This document shows positions 58,141 to 64,000 of a DNA stretch of 64,000 nucleotides, piece by piece (position 1 is the first letter of the stretch; each line of letters begins with the position of its first letter). Origin of the DNA: Amycolatopsis sp. NBRC 101858. Lineage in GTDB: Bacteria; Actinomycetota; Actinomycetes; Mycobacteriales; Pseudonocardiaceae. The notes under the pieces are model-generated. The model ran no database searches and was not told where the DNA came from. It worked only from the letters and a program-made list of their open reading frames with translations. A program made the position numbers and the translations under genes. The DNA is taken from NCBI RefSeq assembly GCF_030269325.1, contig NZ_BSTD01000008.1, positions 62,001 to 126,000 on the forward strand, read 5' to 3'.

Positions 58141-58467
58141 ATGGCGACCACGACCATCGACGCGGACGCGAAGCTCGCGACCCTGATCAACGTCTTCACC
58201 GTCGAACCCGCGCGCCAGCGGGAGCTGGTCGACGTGCTGGTCACGGCGACCGAAGAGGTGATGCGGCACCAGCCGGGCTTCGTCGCGGCCAACATCCACA
58301 CCGGCGCCGAGGGCACCCGCGTCGTCAACTACGCCCAGTGGGAGAGCACGGACGCGTTCCGCGCGATGCTCACCGACCCGGCGTGCCAGGAGCACATGCG
58401 GGCCGCCCTGGCCATCTCGACGGCCGACCCGCAGCTCTACACCGTCGAGTCGGTGCACCACATCTGA
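58141..58467 (+). CDS. Antibiotic biosynthesis monooxygenase (ABM) domain protein
   Basis: 108-aa ferredoxin-fold protein of the ABM/quinol-monooxygenase type, cofactor-free oxygenase or haem-handling family. Seen: ATLINVFTVEPARQRELVDVL, QPGFVAANIHTG and VVNYAQWESTDAFRAML. ATG at 58141 has GGGGAGGG 5 nt upstream. It is divergent from marR across the inverted repeat, suggesting a stress or quinone-response role. Confidence 0.85.
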   Translation: MATTTIDADAKLATLINVFTVEPARQRELVDVLVTATEEVMRHQPGFVAANIHTGAEGTRVVNYAQWESTDAFRAMLTDPACQEHMRAALAISTADPQLYTVESVHHI

Positions 58468-58474
58468 CGTCGGC

Positions 58475-58494
58475 GCACGCCGAGCGCGGCGTGC
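58475..58494 (+). terminator. Small hairpin after the ABM gene
   Basis: GCACGCCG / CGGCGTGC, 8-bp perfect stem with a 4-nt loop, 7 bp past the stop codon. Confidence 0.5.
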
Positions 58495-58511
58495 CAGCCG
58501 CCCATGACGTC

Positions 58512-58559
58512 GCCGATCCGGCCGGGCGGCCACGCGCCGATCCGGCCGGGCGGCCACGC
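58512..58559. repeat. Perfect tandem duplication of 24 bp
   Basis: Two identical adjacent 24-bp units, each beginning GCCGATCCGGCCGGGCGGCC and ending ACGC, followed by a partial third copy. They lie in the non-coding gap between the ABM gene and the maleylpyruvate isomerase-like gene. Confidence 0.9.
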
Positions 58560-58605
58560 GGCGATCCGCAGCGCGAGCGCCGTCGACGACCGCCGAGCGA
58601 GCGCC

Positions 58606-59376
58606 TCAGAACTTCGTGTTCTCCCGCCAGTGCCGGAACAGGTCCGCGTTGCCGGAAATCGTCAACCGCGGGTCGTCGGTGGCGATGCGCCCGGTCAGGG
58701 CCAGGAGCAGGTCGGCGACGCGGCCCTCGACGACGACGTCCGCGTCGTCCGCCGACTGGCTCACCTCGACCCCCGTCGCCGTCCGCCGGGCCAGCCAGCC
58801 GAGGTCCGGCCCGGTGGACCGGAACAGCAGAGTTTCGCCGGTGCCCCGCAGCGCCGTCCGGTCCATCGCCGGGTGCTCGACTCGCGAAAAAACGGCCACG
58901 AGGTCGAGGCCTTCGGAGATCCCGTCCGCGGCCAGATCGGCGTCGACCGCGTACGGCGCACCGGTCGTGAGCGCGGCGTCCGCGCGGTGGACGACGGTCT
59001 CGTGGGTGAGCCGGCGCGTCCAGAACCCGGCGCGGCGATCGGGCGTCCAGGTCGACGTCGGCGTCTCGGGGCCGACGTCGGCCACGGCCTCGACGAGCCG
59101 TTCCGCGCCGTCGACGAGCCATTCGCCGAGAGCGTCGAAGTCCGGCGGATCGTCGACCGTGACCGCGTCGAACGGCACGTACCCGGTGGGCCGGCTCGCG
59201 ACGATCGCGGCCGACTTGTGGTAGGCCAGCCCGACGTGGCGGGTCAGCTCCTGCAGCGACCATTCGGGACAGGTCGGGACGCGCGCGTCCGGCGCGGCGC
59301 CCTCGATCGCCATCCCGAACTCCTCCGCCTCGGCGACGAGCGCCTCGGCCAGCCGATCGTGGCTCAAGGATTTCAC
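58606..59376 (-). CDS. Maleylpyruvate isomerase-family (mycothiol-dependent) protein
   Basis: 256 aa, DinB-like four-helix fold with an SCP2/MDMPI C-terminal domain. Seen: N-terminal helices with PTCPEWSLQELTRHVG (metal His in the family's W-x2-x(2)-H pattern), WTRRLTHETVVHRADAAL (second metal motif HExxxHRxD) and a C-terminal ATGVEVSQSADDADVVVEGR domain. These enzymes use mycothiol, an actinobacterial thiol. GTG at 59376. Substrate unknown. Confidence 0.87.
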   Translation of the reverse strand: MKSLSHDRLAEALVAEAEEFGMAIEGAAPDARVPTCPEWSLQELTRHVGLAYHKSAAIVASRPTGYVPFDAVTVDDPPDFDALGEWLVDGAERLVEAVADVGPETPTSTWTPDRRAGFWTRRLTHETVVHRADAALTTGAPYAVDADLAADGISEGLDLVAVFSRVEHPAMDRTALRGTGETLLFRSTGPDLGWLARRTATGVEVSQSADDADVVVEGRVADLLLALTGRIATDDPRLTISGNADLFRHWRENTKF

Positions 59377-59452
59377 CCGGCCAAGATAGTCCGGACCGAG
59401 GCGGCCGTGGGGTCGTTTTCAGCCGCCGGACCGACCTCGCCGCCCGCGGTCT

Positions 59453-59860
59453 CTACCGGGTTGGTCGATTTTCGGACCACGTCTTCGCCAGCCGCTTCGG
59501 CGCCCGGCACAACCAGGCCTCGACCAGCACTTCCTCCAGCGTCGCCAGGTCGATCCGGTCGAGCTCGACGAGGATCGCGGGGAAGCCGCGGAAGTGCGGG
59601 GTCGTGAAGAAGACGGCCGGATCGTCGGCGATCAGCGCGTCCTTGACCCCGACGTCCGGCACGTAGGCGCACAGCACCGGCCCGGCGGGCGCCCGCGCAC
59701 CGAGCGCCTCGACGTCGCCCTTGCGCAGCGGGCGCTCCCAGGCGAAGCCCTTCTTGCCGATCTGCCAGGCCAGATACCCGCGGGAGCTGTCTTCGATCAC
59801 TTCGGGCAGCCCTCGCGCGATCCGGCCGGCGTCGTCCCAGCCGGCCACGGCGATCAGCAT
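59453..59860 (-). CDS. MmcQ/YjbR-family protein
   Basis: 135 aa, CyaY-like-fold protein of the MmcQ/YjbR family, sometimes described as DNA-binding but of unproven function. Seen: ARGLPEVIEDSSRGYLAWQIGKKGFAWERPL, FFTTPHFRGFPAILVEL and a C-terminal VLVEAWLCRAPKRLAKTW. ATG at 59860 has no ribosome site and is only 10 nt from the divergent MFS start, so both may be leaderless. Confidence 0.85.
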   Translation of the reverse strand: MLIAVAGWDDAGRIARGLPEVIEDSSRGYLAWQIGKKGFAWERPLRKGDVEALGARAPAGPVLCAYVPDVGVKDALIADDPAVFFTTPHFRGFPAILVELDRIDLATLEEVLVEAWLCRAPKRLAKTWSENRPTR

Positions 59861-59870
59861 AATCGCGAAA

Positions 59871-61022
59871 GTGACCGGGGAACTGAAACGCGCTCGCCTG
59901 GGAGTCTCCGTCGTCTTCGCCGTGTGCGGCGCGGCGTTCGCGACCTGGCTGGCGCGGGTGCCGGCAGTGCAGGAGCAGCTGGGCCTGACCACGGGCCAGC
60001 TGGCGACCGGGCTCTTCGGCCTCGCCCTGGGGTCGGTCGTCGCGCTGGTGGGCGCGGGGGCGCTGCTCACCCGGATCGGCAGCCGCGCGGCCGTCGTGAT
60101 CGGGGCGGTCGTGTTGTGCGGCGGGCTGCCACTGGTGGCGTTCGCGTGGTCCGCGCCGGTGTTCGTCGCGGCGCTCGTGGTGCTCGGCGTGGGCAACAGC
60201 CTGCTCGACGTCGCGATGAACGCGCACGCGGCCCGCGTCGAGGAGGGCTACGGGCGCCCGATCTTCGCCGGCTTCCACGCGTTCTGGAACATCGGCGGCC
60301 TCGAGGGCTCCGGCGTCGACGCGCTGATGGAGGCCCTGCACGTCCCGGTTTCGGTGCACTTCCCGATCGCGGGCGCGGTGCTGCTCGCACTGGCGCTCTG
60401 GGGCCGCGCGCAGTTCCTGGCCGGAGCCGACCGCGGCCAGGGCGACGCGGCGTTCGCGTGGCCGAGCCGGGCGCTGGTGCCGCTCGGCGTGATCGCGTTC
60501 TGCGCGTTCGTCGCCGAGGGCGCGGTCAACAGCTGGAGCGCGGTGTACCTGGCCGACGTCACCGGCGCGACGCCCGCGCTCGCGTCGCTGGGCTACTTCG
60601 CGTTCTCCGGGACGATGATCGCGGTCCGCCTGGTCGCCGACCGGGTCGTGGCACGCACGGGCGAGGTGCGCTTCGTCCGCGTGGCGACCACGGTCGCGGT
60701 GCTGGGCTTCGCCGTGGTCATTTTCGCGACATGGCCGGTCGCGGTGGTGTTCGGCTTCGCGGTGGTCGGCCTCGGCGTGGCCGGGATCGTGCCGATCGCG
60801 TGGAGCGTGGCGAGCCGCAAGCAGGCGGACGCGCCGGGTCGCGCGGTGGCCGCCGTCGCCGCGTGCGGGTACCTGGGCTTCCTGGTGGAGCCGGTGCTGG
60901 TCGGCGCGCTGGCGACGCGGATCGGCCTGCACTGGGCGTTGTCGTCGGCGGTCGTGGTCACTTTTTCGGTCATCTTCCTGGCGCCGTCGCTGCGGGTCCG
61001 CGAGGCGGCGCTCACGCGATGA
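59871..61022 (+). CDS. MFS transporter
   Basis: 383 aa, 12 predicted membrane helices. Seen: AFATWLARVPAVQEQLGLTTGQLATGLFGLALGS (first helices and loop of the FucP/YbjJ-like group), GFHAFWNIGGLEGSG and VPIAWSVASRKQADAPGRAVA. It probably exports or imports a small solute; the ybjJ-like subgroup has no defined substrate. GTG at 59871, divergent from the YjbR gene. Its end overlaps the convergent XRE gene by 11 nt. Confidence 0.87.
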   Translation: MTGELKRARLGVSVVFAVCGAAFATWLARVPAVQEQLGLTTGQLATGLFGLALGSVVALVGAGALLTRIGSRAAVVIGAVVLCGGLPLVAFAWSAPVFVAALVVLGVGNSLLDVAMNAHAARVEEGYGRPIFAGFHAFWNIGGLEGSGVDALMEALHVPVSVHFPIAGAVLLALALWGRAQFLAGADRGQGDAAFAWPSRALVPLGVIAFCAFVAEGAVNSWSAVYLADVTGATPALASLGYFAFSGTMIAVRLVADRVVARTGEVRFVRVATTVAVLGFAVVIFATWPVAVVFGFAVVGLGVAGIVPIAWSVASRKQADAPGRAVAAVAACGYLGFLVEPVLVGALATRIGLHWALSSAVVVTFSVIFLAPSLRVREAALTR

Positions 61023-61803
61023 GTCGTTTGAGCCCTTCGGCGGACGGCGTGCCCGGCGCCGCCGTGTAGACGAGGAGCCGGTGCTCGTCGCCGGGGACGG
61101 CGAGGATCTCGCAGTCGAGCTCCAACGGCCCGGCGATCGGGTGGACGGTCCGTTTGGTCAGCGTCCGCTGCACGGCGACTTCCCGTTCGGCCCACAGCCG
61201 GCCGAATTCGGGGCTCTCTTCCAGGAGGTTGTCGATCAATGAACGAACGGCGGGATCGGCCGGGTACCGCCCGCTCGCCCGCAGGTCCGCGACGCACAGC
61301 CGAGCCAGGTCCAGGCGGTTGCCGGTGATCGTGTCCCCGGTGTCGAACAGGCGCCGCAGCCGGTTTCGTCGCCGCAGCGACCACGCGGCCGGGTCGCCCA
61401 TCAGCGCGACGAGCATCCGGTTCCAGGCGACCATGTCGTAGGCGGCGTCGATCACCATCGCCGGCACGTCGCCGAGGCGGTCGAGCAGCCGCAGGACGTT
61501 CCCGGGCACCGGCCGCGGCGCGGGCGGGGGAGCAGGCCGCGCGAGCTGCCGCAGGTACCCGTGTTCGTCGCCGGTCAGCCGGAGCGCGCGGCCGAGCGCG
61601 GCGAGGACCTGGTCCGACGGCTGCGGCCCGCGGCCCTGTTCGAGCCGCACGTAGTAGTCGACGGAGATGCCGGCCAGCAGCGCGACCTCCGTGCGCCGCA
61701 GCCCCGGCGCCTGCCGCCGCGGGCCGGGTTCCAGGCCGACGTCGGCAGGCCGCAGACGGTCCCGCCGGCTGCGCAGGAACCCGCCCAGTTCCACCCTGTC
61801 CAC
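61012..61803 (-). CDS. XRE-family regulator with MmyB-like ligand-binding domain
   Basis: 263 aa. Seen: LGGFLRSRRDRLRPADVGL, helix-turn-helix RRQAPGLRRTEVALLAGISVD and YYVRLEQGRGPQPSDQVLAAL (about 30-70), then an MmyB-type PAS-like domain (VPAMVIDAAYDMVAWNRMLVALMGD). GTG at 61803. It is divergent from the NmrA-like gene; in actinobacteria this regulator type usually controls an adjacent short-chain dehydrogenase, which fits. MmyB domains bind lipidic ligands. Confidence 0.88.
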   Translation of the reverse strand: MDRVELGGFLRSRRDRLRPADVGLEPGPRRQAPGLRRTEVALLAGISVDYYVRLEQGRGPQPSDQVLAALGRALRLTGDEHGYLRQLARPAPPPAPRPVPGNVLRLLDRLGDVPAMVIDAAYDMVAWNRMLVALMGDPAAWSLRRRNRLRRLFDTGDTITGNRLDLARLCVADLRASGRYPADPAVRSLIDNLLEESPEFGRLWAEREVAVQRTLTKRTVHPIAGPLELDCEILAVPGDEHRLLVYTAAPGTPSAEGLKRLIA

Positions 61804-61881
61804 GCGTCCATCATCACCCCGCGCCGGGGTGGTACCGCCAGTGCCTACCCCGTTCCGGCCATGCGGGACGAGCCTTCGGGC

Positions 61882-62730
61882 ATGACGATTCTGGTGACCG
61901 GCGCCCGCGGGAACGTCGCCCGCGCGCTGGTGGGACAACTGCTCGAAGACGGACACGCGGTGCGCGCGGCCGGCCGCGACCCGGAGCGGACCCGGCTGCC
62001 GGCCGGGGTCGAGGTGGTCGCGGCCGACCTGGCCCGGCCGGAGAACTGGGACGCGGCCCTGGTCGGTGTCACGCAGGCGTTCCTCTACGCGGGCACGGCC
62101 GGGCTCGGCGGGTTCCTCGCCCGGGCGGGCGGCCTGACGCAGGTCGTACTGCTGTCCGCCCTGGGCGCGGATCCGGCGTCGGAGGACGCCATCACGCGCG
62201 CCCACGGCGAAGCCGAGCAGGTCGTGCGCGACTCGGGGATCCCGTGGTCGTTTTTGCGACCAGGCGGCTTCGCCGCCAACCGGCTGCTGTGGTCGGACTC
62301 GGTCCGCGCCGGCGTCGTGCGGGACCCGTTCCCGGACTCGCACTCGGCTCTTGTCCACGAAGCGGACATAGCAGCCGTCGCCGCGTGCGCGTTGACGTCG
62401 CCCGGCCACCTCGGCGCGACGCACACGCTGACCGGGCCCGAGTCGCTCACGGTGCGAGACCAGGTCTCGGTCCTCGGCCGGGTGGCCGGGCGTCCGGTCC
62501 GCGTCGAGACCCAGGACCTCGACGACTACCGCCGGGAGCTCACCGCGGCGTTCGAGGCCCGCGGGCTCGGCCGCGTCGGGTCGGCAGAGGTGATCGAAGC
62601 CCGGATCCGGCGGCTCGCCGCCCTGGTGGACCGGCCGCAGGAGACGACGGAGACAGTCCTGGCGGTCACCGGCCGTCCGGCGCGGAGCTTCGCGGAGTGG
62701 GCTGGCGACCATGCCGAGGACTTCGCTTGA
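61882..62730 (+). CDS. NmrA-like NAD(P)-binding protein
   Basis: 282-aa atypical short-chain dehydrogenase. Seen: Rossmann loop ILVTGARGNVARALVGQLLEDGHAVRAAGRDP (1-32), VVAADLARPENWDAAL, VVLLSALGADPASEDAI and WSFLRPGGFAANRLLWSDSV. The TGXXGXXG-like motif is TGARGNVA. The YxxxK catalytic pair is absent, so it may sense NADP(H) or act as a quinone/azo reductase. ATG at 61882; an in-frame ATG at 61861 would add 7 residues. Its stop is 1 nt from the convergent HxlR stop. Confidence 0.87.
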   Translation: MTILVTGARGNVARALVGQLLEDGHAVRAAGRDPERTRLPAGVEVVAADLARPENWDAALVGVTQAFLYAGTAGLGGFLARAGGLTQVVLLSALGADPASEDAITRAHGEAEQVVRDSGIPWSFLRPGGFAANRLLWSDSVRAGVVRDPFPDSHSALVHEADIAAVAACALTSPGHLGATHTLTGPESLTVRDQVSVLGRVAGRPVRVETQDLDDYRRELTAAFEARGLGRVGSAEVIEARIRRLAALVDRPQETTETVLAVTGRPARSFAEWAGDHAEDFA

Positions 62731-62731
62731 G

Positions 62732-63361
62732 TCAGCCTTCGTGGTCCTTCAGAAGACGAAGGACGGCCTGCCGATCGCCTTCGACCATTATCCGACCATC
62801 GGCGATCGCCGCGTCGAGGTCCTGAGGACGCTCGAGGAGCGCGTTCAACGTGGGCGGGTCGGTCCGGATGGTCGCGTCCGGGGCAACTGGCTCGCCCGGC
62901 TCGACCGTCAGTCGGCCCGGCTCGGTGCGGACCGTCCACACGCGATCGTCCAGTTCGAGGCGGTAGCAGGCCGCCGTGCGCGGGCAGGCGGAGCCGCGGA
63001 GGAACAGCAGCATCGACGTCGTGCCGAGTGTCGCCGGCTCGGGGAGCGGGACGCGGGCGGCCCACGCACCCAAGGCCAGCACGATCGGCTCCAGCTCGCG
63101 ACCCCACTCGGTCAGTTCGTAGACGGTCGACGCCGCCGGCGGTGGCAGCTTCCGGCGGGCCACCACGCCGTGGCCTTCGAGCTCGCGGAGCCGGTCGGTG
63201 ACCAGGTTCGAGCTGGCGCCCGGCAGCGCCCGGCGGACGTCGGAGAACCGCTGCGGCCCGAGCAGCAGCTCGCGCACGACGAGCAACGCCCAGCGTTCCC
63301 CGACGACGTCCAGCGCGCGGGCGGTGGCGCACGCGTCCCCGTAGCTCCGGCTCGTCGGCAT
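62732..63361 (-). CDS. HxlR-family regulator with C-terminal domain
   Basis: 209 aa. Seen: DACATARALDVVGERWALLVVRELLLGPQRFSDVRRALPGASSNLVTDRLRELEGHGVV, the HxlR winged helix with its N-terminal Cys, then a C-terminal SCP2-like/sterol-binding-type domain (EPGRLTVEPGEPVAPDATIRTDPPTLNALL). ATG at 63361. An AT-rich stretch with an inverted repeat lies upstream. HxlR proteins commonly respond to reactive electrophiles through the Cys. Divergent from the VOC gene. Confidence 0.9.
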   Translation of the reverse strand: MPTSRSYGDACATARALDVVGERWALLVVRELLLGPQRFSDVRRALPGASSNLVTDRLRELEGHGVVARRKLPPPAASTVYELTEWGRELEPIVLALGAWAARVPLPEPATLGTTSMLLFLRGSACPRTAACYRLELDDRVWTVRTEPGRLTVEPGEPVAPDATIRTDPPTLNALLERPQDLDAAIADGRIMVEGDRQAVLRLLKDHEG

Positions 63362-63384
63362 AGTGCCAATCTACAACTCTGAGA

Positions 63385-63397
63385 TTGTTTTTAACAA
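63385..63397. promoter_or_regulatory. AT-rich inverted repeat between HxlR and VOC genes
   Basis: TTGTT TTT AACAA, in a short AT-rich island unusual for this genome. On the minus strand AGTTGT occurs twice here (AGTTGTTA and AGTTGTAG). Probable HxlR binding region covering both promoters. Confidence 0.45.
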
Positions 63398-63421
63398 CTA
63401 GTGCGGCGTACGGTGGCCGCC

Positions 63422-63790
63422 ATGGGTAATCCGGTCGTGCATTTCGAGATCATCGGTACCGACCCTGCCGGGCTGCGCGGGTACTACGGCGAGCTGTTCG
63501 GCTGGGAGTTCGACACCTCGGGACCGGTGTCGGACCAGGTGTCGGAGGCGGGCAACTACGGTTTTGTCGAAACGGAGACCATCCCGGGCGGCGTCGGCGG
63601 CGGCGCGGAACACGAGAGTCACGTGGTGTTCTACGTCGGCGTCCCGGACGTCGCGGCGGCGCTGGCGGAGGCCGAGCGCCTCGGCGGAACGCGCCGGCTG
63701 GGCCCGGCCCGCGCGCCGGGGCGCGACCTGGTGGTCGCCCACTTCACCGACCCCGAGGGCAACCTGATCGGGCTCGCCGGCCCGGCGTGA
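63422..63790 (+). CDS. VOC-family (glyoxalase/bleomycin-resistance fold) protein
   Basis: 122 aa, one vicinal-oxygen-chelate unit pair. Seen: VVHFEIIGTDPAGLRGYYGELFGWEFDT, ESHVVFYVGVPDVAAALAEAERLGG and DLVVAHFTDPEGNLIGLAGPA with the usual metal-site His/Glu positions. ATG at 63422 lies about 10 nt after TACGGT, so it is probably leaderless; GTG at 63401 is in frame but less likely. Probable target of the divergent HxlR regulator. Substrate unknown. Confidence 0.85.
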   Translation: MGNPVVHFEIIGTDPAGLRGYYGELFGWEFDTSGPVSDQVSEAGNYGFVETETIPGGVGGGAEHESHVVFYVGVPDVAAALAEAERLGGTRRLGPARAPGRDLVVAHFTDPEGNLIGLAGPA

Positions 63791-64000
63791 CTAAAAGTCC
63801 GTCGTCGTGCCCTGGACATCGGCGCGGCAGGCTTCGAGGAACCGGTCGCCGGTCTCGCTGATCCCGGTCAGCACGTGGTCGAGGCTGGCCCGCCGCACCT
63901 TCGTTTCCCCGGAGTCCAGTTCGGCGAGGATGTCGTTGACCCCGTTGCGGGCCACTTTCCACAGTTCCTTCCCGCGCCGGCGTGGTTCTTCGGTGCCGAA
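63791..64000 (-). CDS. Unidentified protein, C-terminal part (window edge)
   Basis: An open minus-strand frame runs from the window end to TAG at 63793-63791, giving 69 residues without an in-window start. Seen: KELWKVARNGVNDILAEL, a Glu/Asp/Arg-rich helical stretch and a Thr-rich end GTTTDF. The codon pattern is that of a real gene. The family is not recognised. Its stop abuts the TGA of the convergent VOC gene. Confidence 0.65.
   Translation of the reverse strand, partial: FGTEEPRRRGKELWKVARNGVNDILAELDSGETKVRRASLDHVLTGISETGDRFLEACRADVQGTTTDF

Noticed and set aside
1..64000. tRNA, rRNA, CRISPR arrays, riboswitches (cobalamin, TPP, SAM) and insertion sequences
   Set aside because: None recognised on reading both strands; the gaps upstream of thiamine- and B12-linked genes are too short or lack the expected conserved boxes.

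Overview
The window is a GC-rich (roughly 70%) actinobacterial chromosome segment. Strong third-position GC, frequent GTG and some TTG starts, leaderless promoters, mycothiol- and F420-linked enzymes, a DivIVA-type polar coiled-coil protein, DasR-like operators and crotonyl-CoA carboxylase/reductase point to a filamentous actinomycete of the Pseudonocardiaceae, most likely Amycolatopsis. This placement comes from gene content and style, not from a search. No rRNA, tRNA, CRISPR array, transposase or integrase was seen, and no gene-free stretch exceeds 300 bp.

Layout. 1-3.7 kb: end of a phenylacetate (paa) operon, a regulated class III cyclase with a universal stress protein, and a DivIVA-type coiled-coil protein. 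3.8-9.4 kb: an acyl-CoA block (crotonyl-CoA carboxylase/reductase, methylmalonyl-CoA epimerase, thiolase, MeaB) interrupted by a SPW membrane protein/TetR pair with a palindromic operator and by a 20-copy 8-bp repeat. 9.6-13.2 kb: secreted cyclophilin, a nine-copy 21-bp repeat, and a divergent MocR regulator/AhpD-like/PEP-mutase-like locus. 13.3-19.2 kb: a minus-strand run of LytS/LytTR two-component genes, two acetate-type Na+/solute symporters and their small membrane partners. 20-25 kb: a five-gene sugar operon (LacI, mannose-6-phosphate isomerase, ABC ATPase, permease, binding lipoprotein).

25-37.8 kb: two secreted GH92 alpha-mannosidases on the plus strand. Between them lies a compact siphovirus-type tail cassette: tail terminator, tube, assembly chaperone with a probable -1 frameshift, short tape measure, distal tail protein, receptor-binding-like protein, Tal-like protein and a small end gene. 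It has no capsid, portal, terminase, integrase or lysis genes. Identical GACAACGTTGTC palindromes lie over the lacI start codon and inside manA, with related copies upstream of both mannosidases, so the sugar operon and the mannosidases are probably one regulon.

38-53 kb: mostly housekeeping genes (MarR, thiamine-binding protein, YbbN-like thioredoxin, metallopeptidase, glycogen phosphorylase, F420-type oxidoreductase, cysteine dioxygenase/rhodanese with an upstream Cys-containing leader peptide, ABC ATPase, enoyl-CoA hydratase, methyltransferases, HAD phosphatase, DUF427, LysR). 53.9-64 kb: a secreted GH18 chitinase behind two DasR-like sites, then regulator/enzyme pairs (PadR/FAD monooxygenase, MarR/small monooxygenase, XRE/NmrA-like, HxlR/VOC), several with visible operators. 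The window ends inside an unidentified minus-strand gene.
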